Below, piece after piece: positions 7,441 to 10,831 of a DNA stretch of 10,831 bases (positions within the stretch are counted from its first letter, which is position 1; the number at the start of each line of letters is the position of its first letter). The notes beneath the pieces were generated by a model. That model was given only the letters and a program-made list of their open reading frames with translations, ran no database searches and was not told where the DNA came from. The translations under genes and the position numbers were made by a program. The DNA comes from Desulfocapsaceae bacterium (GTDB taxonomy: Bacteria; Desulfobacterota; Desulfobulbia; Desulfobulbales; Desulfocapsaceae), in contig JAOZLO010000061.1 in assembly GCA_029934775.1 (NCBI GenBank), forward strand, positions 1 to 10,831. The letters are read 5' to 3'.

Positions 7441-7490
7441 AAGTTATCAGTTTTCAGTGTGCAGTTATCAGTTACTGACAACTGAAAAGT
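7441..7490 (-). repeat. TATCAG-type dispersed repeat, copy upstream of the kinase gene
   Basis: Bases 7441-7472 (AAGTTATCAGTTTTCAGTGT...) are the inverted partner of 5348-5379. They are followed at once by a partial copy in the opposite direction (CTGACAACTGAAAAGTCAG, 7474-7492), so this locus can itself fold. It lies about 55 bp upstream of the kinase start. Confidence 0.55.
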
Positions 7491-7556
7491 CAGAGTTTAA
7501 ATTGTACCACCAAAAAGACAACCTCGTAAAAAAGTCACTCGATGTCTACGCTTATC

Positions 7557-7707
7557 GGAATCTTTGGATGGCTAAGTCAAAAAGTTCGATATACAAGGCG
7601 TAGTGTTTTTGTCGGGCCCTCAGCAATACATGTGGTATGTTGAGGTTCTGAGAAAAACCTACAACGAAGTAGATCGAACTTTTTACGACGCCATCAAAAA
7701 AGATTCT
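7557..7707. repeat. about 150-bp imperfect palindrome, MITE-like element
   Basis: The two halves are near-complete inverted copies. Outer arms begin GAATCTTT-GGATGGC on the left and GAATCTTTTTTGATGGC on the right (read in reverse). Next come AAAAAGTTCGATATAC and AAAAAGTTCGATCTAC, then GTAGTGTTTTT and GTAGGTTTTT, then CCTCA arms around a CATG centre near 7630. No gene fits inside. The GGCGTCGTAAAAAGT-type arm resembles a repeat I recall as frequent in Desulfobacterota and Geobacter-like genomes. It lies just downstream of the transporter gene and could also act as a transcription stop or mRNA-end hairpin. Confidence 0.75.
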
Positions 7708-7748
7708 ACTGTAACCAGAGTAATAAGGCTACTTTGAAAAGCTGAAAA

Positions 7749-8618
7749 TTATTGTAGAGGGCGGGCTTTTGATTTTCGCAGGGCAAGGCTTGTGTTTGCC
7801 GCAAATATAAGCAGGGCACCACACCATCCGCTTAAGGTAAGAGACGGGTCAGCTACCAGTATGGGGCCAAGAATTGCGGCAAGTAGGATTCTACTTGATG
7901 AAATGATGGAGCCTTCCACGGCGGTGACATAGAGAAAACCGAAGGTCAGCAGATACTGCCCGAGTACCCCAACCGCTGAACAGGCAAAAAGGAAAAAGAA
8001 TTCCTGTTTGTCCGGCCAGAAAATGGATCGGTGAAAAAGGAGCAGTATTATGAGTGATCCCAGGCCGAACATGAAGAAGAGGATGGTCTGGGAATCGTGA
8101 TATCTCCTGCTTATGTTAAGATATATCATTGCAGCGGCTGCAGTAATACCCGAAGCCAGCCCCCATAAATTATTCTTTCCTATCGCGATGTCTCCCGGGG
8201 AGAGGATCATCCAGATACCTGCAAAGGCAACTCCAACGATCATAAGGGCGATGGGATCACGCTGCTGGCGGATGATGAACCAGGAGAACAGCGCTACAAA
8301 GAGCGGGTAGGTCATATTCAGGATATTTGCCTCGGCCACTGATCCTGTCTCTATCGCCTTGAAGAAGCAGAATACCGCCACGGTGTTGGAAATTGTGCGG
8401 CCGATAAGATAGTGGTATCGTACGGGTTTAAAACGCTGTTTCCTGATAAACATTGTTGTACAGACGACCACGAACCCTAATGAAAACCGGAAGAAGACAA
8501 AGTAAGATGTTTCTATATCTGTCACCGGCTCTGCCCAGCGGATGATAACAGTAGCCATGTAGAAACAGAAACCGGAGCAGAAAATGGCAAACCAGCCGAA
8601 GGTTTGGCGGGAGATCAT
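7749..8618 (-). CDS. EamA/DMT-superfamily transporter
   Basis: 289 residues, very hydrophobic, with about ten membrane segments in the two-fold repeat arrangement of EamA transporters. Landmarks are FFRFSLGF at 42-49, the A-E-A-N-I-L-N-M-T-Y-P segment at 95-105 (typical end of the first repeat), a second-repeat V-E-G-S-I-I-S-S-S-R-I segment at 234-244, and a basic C-terminal tail. Family members export or import amino acids, sugars or other metabolites; the substrate cannot be told from sequence. ATG at 8618 directly follows the helicase stop codon (TAG-ATG, no gap), with a GGGG-rich ribosome site inside the helicase gene, so the two are co-transcribed. The functional link between them is not obvious. 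The long palindrome lies downstream. Confidence 0.9.
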   Translation of the reverse strand: MISRQTFGWFAIFCSGFCFYMATVIIRWAEPVTDIETSYFVFFRFSLGFVVVCTTMFIRKQRFKPVRYHYLIGRTISNTVAVFCFFKAIETGSVAEANILNMTYPLFVALFSWFIIRQQRDPIALMIVGVAFAGIWMILSPGDIAIGKNNLWGLASGITAAAAMIYLNISRRYHDSQTILFFMFGLGSLIILLLFHRSIFWPDKQEFFFLFACSAVGVLGQYLLTFGFLYVTAVEGSIISSSRILLAAILGPILVADPSLTLSGWCGALLIFAANTSLALRKSKARPLQ

Positions 8619-10106
8619 CTAGCACCCCATACCCAGCTTTGCCATCATCTTTTCAGGAGGTAAGTTGTCAATGAGATTTCGCAGGTGATCGTAGAATTGC
8701 TTGGATTCAAAATCCACGAGAATATCGGAAGTTGTGAGAGGCCTGGCCATGGACAACCCTTTCAGGGATCGGCACCGACTGAGTGCAACATACGTCTGCC
8801 CGGTTTCGAACGCACCGCCGCCAAGGTCAAGGTGTACCCGTTCTATGGTTTTCCCCTGACTTTTATGGATGGTGATGGCCCACGAGGGAAGAAGGGGGAA
8901 CTGGACATAGGAGCCGATTTCTGATCGTGAAATTTTGTTTGTTTGTGGGTTCCATTCATATTGATATTCAGCCCACTTTGATTTGCCTACATCAACAATT
9001 TTATTTGAATCGGCAAGGAGGATAAAGATTTTTTCATCAAGCATTCTCTGGACAGTGCCCACGCTGCCGCTGATCCACCGTTTTGCCGGATCATTTTTTG
9101 TAAACATCATCTGTGCGCCAAGTTTAAGTGTCAACTCCATTGGCGACGGGAGCTGGTTACTCTTGAACTGGCCGGTGATGCGCCCTTTGTATGTCCTGGC
9201 GGGAGAATTTATTCTGGCAAGTTCTCTGATATTCCGGGCGGCTACCTCATTGTTTCTGGGAGAGAGCCATACAGCGTTATCTTGGGGAGTTTGTGCTATT
9301 GCGCATTCTGAGTTGAGTTTTGCAACAGTCCTGGGTAAATCGACACCTTCTCGCAGCCTGCCCAGTATATTGACGAAGTGCTGATCGGATTGCCTGTAGG
9401 TTTTGTTAAACTCCACCGCATAGTAGGTTGTTTCCCTCAAACATTTGGCATTGTAGAATTTTGCAGAGCCGTATACACGTTCATACAGCGCGCGGGACGA
9501 TTCTTTTACAATTGGTGGTAATTGAAACATATCGCCGACCATGAGAACGGGAAGACCGCCGAACGGTTTGTCGATATTTCTGTTCAATCGCAGGAAGCCG
9601 CTGACTCCGTCCAGCACGTTTGACGTAACCATCGATATTTCGTCTATAATCAGCAGCTTCGCCTCCTGGATTTCTTTCCGCTGGGGTGCCTGTTGAATAT
9701 CTTTTTTGATGATCCAGTCCGGCGGGAGCTGACAGAGGGAGTGCAGAGTTTTACCACCGATGTTGATAGCGGACAGAGCCGTCGGGGCCCCGAGAAGTAC
9801 CGATCCTTTGAATTGATTCATCATCCATCGTACAAAGGTACTTTTACCGGTTCCGGCTCCGCCGGTGATAAAAATGAGCGGAAATTGCTTGTCCACCAGT
9901 GTTTTTATAAGCCTGTATTCCGGCAGTACATCGATAGTTGTGATATCGAATTCGGATTTATTATCTGGAATATCACGGGCTACTATGTCATTGTTGTAGA
10001 TAAGATTCCTCTTTTCAGGATTCTTTTCTTCATCAGCCTTGCCGGATATTTTATTGAATACAAAACCGGCTGCTGTGGCAATGGCGAGTAGTGTGATGAG
10101 ATCCAT
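8619..10106 (-). CDS. PIF1-like superfamily 1B DNA helicase with N-terminal hydrophobic anchor
   Basis: 495 residues from ATG 10106. All core SF1B/PIF1 motifs are visible: Walker A GGAGTGKST (82-90), motif Ia with APTALSAINIGGKTLHSL (107-124), Walker B DEIS (155-158), GDMFQLPP (191-198), the YRQ motif IV region (237-239), IHKSQGKT (413-420) and the C-terminal TYVALSRC (438-445). It should be an ATP-driven 5'-to-3' helicase acting on replication intermediates or structured DNA. Residues 2-19 (DLITLLAIATAAGFVFNK) form a hydrophobic segment followed by a charged linker, which suggests a single membrane anchor, unusual for this family. A GTG at 10184 would add 26 residues in frame before this segment but has no better support; the AGGGA near 10106 is close to the ATG, so the start is not certain. 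It leads the two-gene unit with the transporter. Confidence 0.9.
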   Translation of the reverse strand: MDLITLLAIATAAGFVFNKISGKADEEKNPEKRNLIYNNDIVARDIPDNKSEFDITTIDVLPEYRLIKTLVDKQFPLIFITGGAGTGKSTFVRWMMNQFKGSVLLGAPTALSAINIGGKTLHSLCQLPPDWIIKKDIQQAPQRKEIQEAKLLIIDEISMVTSNVLDGVSGFLRLNRNIDKPFGGLPVLMVGDMFQLPPIVKESSRALYERVYGSAKFYNAKCLRETTYYAVEFNKTYRQSDQHFVNILGRLREGVDLPRTVAKLNSECAIAQTPQDNAVWLSPRNNEVAARNIRELARINSPARTYKGRITGQFKSNQLPSPMELTLKLGAQMMFTKNDPAKRWISGSVGTVQRMLDEKIFILLADSNKIVDVGKSKWAEYQYEWNPQTNKISRSEIGSYVQFPLLPSWAITIHKSQGKTIERVHLDLGGGAFETGQTYVALSRCRSLKGLSMARPLTTSDILVDFESKQFYDHLRNLIDNLPPEKMMAKLGMGC

Positions 10107-10202
10107 GTCCCTATAATTTCCTATTCTGTCCGGGATGTCAAGTAGTGGCTGGCTGGTGGTTGAATTGCATTTCTGAGGAGGCACAAAAATGGTGATACAT
10201 TG

Positions 10203-10230
10203 TTGTGCTTAGAAGGTGTAATCGTATAAT
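10203..10230 (+). promoter_or_regulatory. candidate sigma-70 promoter of the exported-protein gene
   Basis: TTGTGC (10203-10208) and a perfect TATAAT (10225-10230) are 16 bp apart. This predicts a start near 10237 and a leader of about 98 nt ahead of the gene at 10335. The -35 box is only a partial match. Confidence 0.4.
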
Positions 10231-10300
10231 TTTGCAATAAAACATTGTATTTTCTTTTTATATGAGATAGAAGAGAAACTATATGAGTTGTACTATAGGA

Positions 10301-10312
10301 ATGTGTTCACAT
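10301..10312. promoter_or_regulatory. 12-bp dyad ATGTGTTCACAT in the leader, possible operator
   Basis: ATGTG and CACAT are perfect inverted copies around TT, 22 bases before the start codon and just upstream of the ribosome site. It could bind a repressor or form a small hairpin; a single copy is weak evidence. Confidence 0.3.
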
Positions 10313-10334
10313 AAAAAATGAAGGGGGAGAAGAG

Positions 10335-10831
10335 ATGAAAAAGACTTTATTAAGAGCGGTTGCATTGACAGCAGCACTGTCTTTAAGTGTTGTCAACGTT
10401 AGTTTTGCGGCTGGCGGCAGTATTGGCCATGGAGATATTTCAGTATATAAAGGTGAAATACTGGCATCAAAACTTTCCGGACAAAATCCGGTTGAAGACG
10501 GTGCCCTCCTGGTCTGTGATGGTAAATGCATGATAAAGTCTGAAGGAATTTCCCTGATAGCAAGAGACAATGCGCAGATTGCTGTGACCAACGAGACTGA
10601 TGTTTTTAAGCTGTATGTGAAAGAAGGAAAAGTTGATTACGTTATCAGTAGTAATGTCCGTAAAATTGCTTTCCATACTCCCCAGGGAACATATACGGTG
10701 GCGGATGTTATTTTTAATGCGGGCAGTAAGCCTGTGGTAAAAGGAAATGTAGTTGTCAAGGCTGATGGCGCAACGGAAATTACTGTTACCGAAGGGCGGA
10801 TGATATTTGCTACAGCTGAAGGAATGAAAAC
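10335..10831 (+). CDS. exported, probably beta-rich protein with FecR-like repeats, partial (runs off right edge)
   Basis: 165 residues are visible. A clear Sec signal peptide (MKKTLLRAVALTAALSLSVV to SFA-A) predicts cleavage near residues 25-26. The mature part is a run of short alternating polar/hydrophobic stretches with Gly/Asp turns (for example GALLVCDGKC, GISLIARDNAQIAVT, EGKVDYVIS and GNVVVKADGATEITVTEG). This pattern is like FecR-type or other beta-helical/beta-sandwich periplasmic proteins. C61 and C65 could form a disulphide. The GGGGGAGAAGAG ribosome site upstream of ATG 10335 is strong. I do not recognise the family; a surface, envelope-stress or matrix role is open. It is divergent from the helicase/transporter unit. 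Confidence 0.85.
   Translation, partial: MKKTLLRAVALTAALSLSVVNVSFAAGGSIGHGDISVYKGEILASKLSGQNPVEDGALLVCDGKCMIKSEGISLIARDNAQIAVTNETDVFKLYVKEGKVDYVISSNVRKIAFHTPQGTYTVADVIFNAGSKPVVKGNVVVKADGATEITVTEGRMIFATAEGMK

Larger units (their letters stand above)
7386..7748. other. 363-bp non-coding interval with two repeat elements
   Basis: No coding sequence is credible here. The interval holds the leader of the kinase gene (to about 7440), the TATCAG-type repeat (7441-7490) and the long palindrome (7557-7707). A TACAAT -10-like box on the minus strand (7506-7501), with a poor -35, might serve the kinase gene. No clear rho-independent terminator follows the transporter gene unless the palindrome does that job. 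Confidence 0.6.
10107..10334. other. divergent intergenic region between the helicase and the exported-protein gene
   Basis: 228 bp, AT-rich in the right half. It should carry promoters for both directions. On the plus strand a fair sigma-70 candidate is annotated separately. For the helicase I see TTGACA on the minus strand (near 10145) but no convincing -10, so its promoter remains unassigned. No sigma-54 motif with correct GG/GC spacing was found here. Confidence 0.5.

Noticed and set aside
7441..7695. CRISPR array
   Set aside because: The repeats here are inverted or irregular and there are no regular unique spacers or cas genes.
10107..10184. GTG start at 10184 for the helicase
   Set aside because: No clear ribosome site, and it would place 26 polar residues before a hydrophobic N-terminal segment; kept only as a less likely alternative.
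10318..10338. Six-codon upstream frame ATG-AAG-GGG-GAG-AAG-AGA-TGA overlapping the start of the exported-protein gene
   Set aside because: It has no ribosome site of its own and is simply the purine-rich ribosome site of the next gene read as codons.
83..10676. Small frames of 61-186 codons opposite or inside the main genes
   Set aside because: They overlap genes with strong domain motifs, lack ribosome sites and show no recognisable protein features.

Overview
The window looks like a chromosomal segment of a Gram-negative, signalling-rich bacterium. My best guess is Desulfobacterota (the old Deltaproteobacteria, Desulfobulbales/Desulfobacterales-like). The reasons are moderate GC content, PAS-rich two-component genes with an NtrC-type sigma-54 activator, a second-type FtsH, and two kinds of dispersed palindromic repeat that I recall from such genomes. 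That placement is inference; no rRNA or marker gene is present.

Layout, left to right. Bases 1-2262 (minus strand) hold an operon of two genes: an IS1595/ISXO2-like zinc-ribbon protein (1360-2262), whose stop codon overlaps the start of an FtsH-type AAA+ metalloprotease (1-1363, cut by the left edge) in an ATGA. Bases 2263-2481 hold the control region of this operon, with a very good sigma-54 (-24/-12) promoter and two upstream copies of an 18-bp direct repeat placed like enhancer sites. Bases 2482-7385 (minus strand) hold a signalling cluster: a soluble GAF-PAS-PAS histidine kinase (5379-7385), a two-TM PAS protein with no kinase domain (4430-5182), and a REC-PAS-AAA+-Fis sigma-54 response regulator (2482-4293).

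Bases 7386-7748 are non-coding and contain TATCAG-type repeats and an imperfect palindrome of about 150 bp. Bases 7749-10106 (minus strand) hold a PIF1-like helicase with an N-terminal hydrophobic anchor, followed with no gap by an EamA/DMT-type transporter. From 10335 (plus strand) a divergent gene encodes an exported, probably beta-rich protein cut by the right edge.

The main idea worth testing is that the kinase and regulator form a signal pathway whose direct neighbour, and likely target, is the sigma-54-dependent operon of the domesticated transposase-like protein and FtsH. All its parts are contiguous and on one strand: sensor kinase, membrane PAS protein, activator, paired upstream sites, -24/-12 promoter, coupled protease. 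The links are inferred from position and motifs, not demonstrated.
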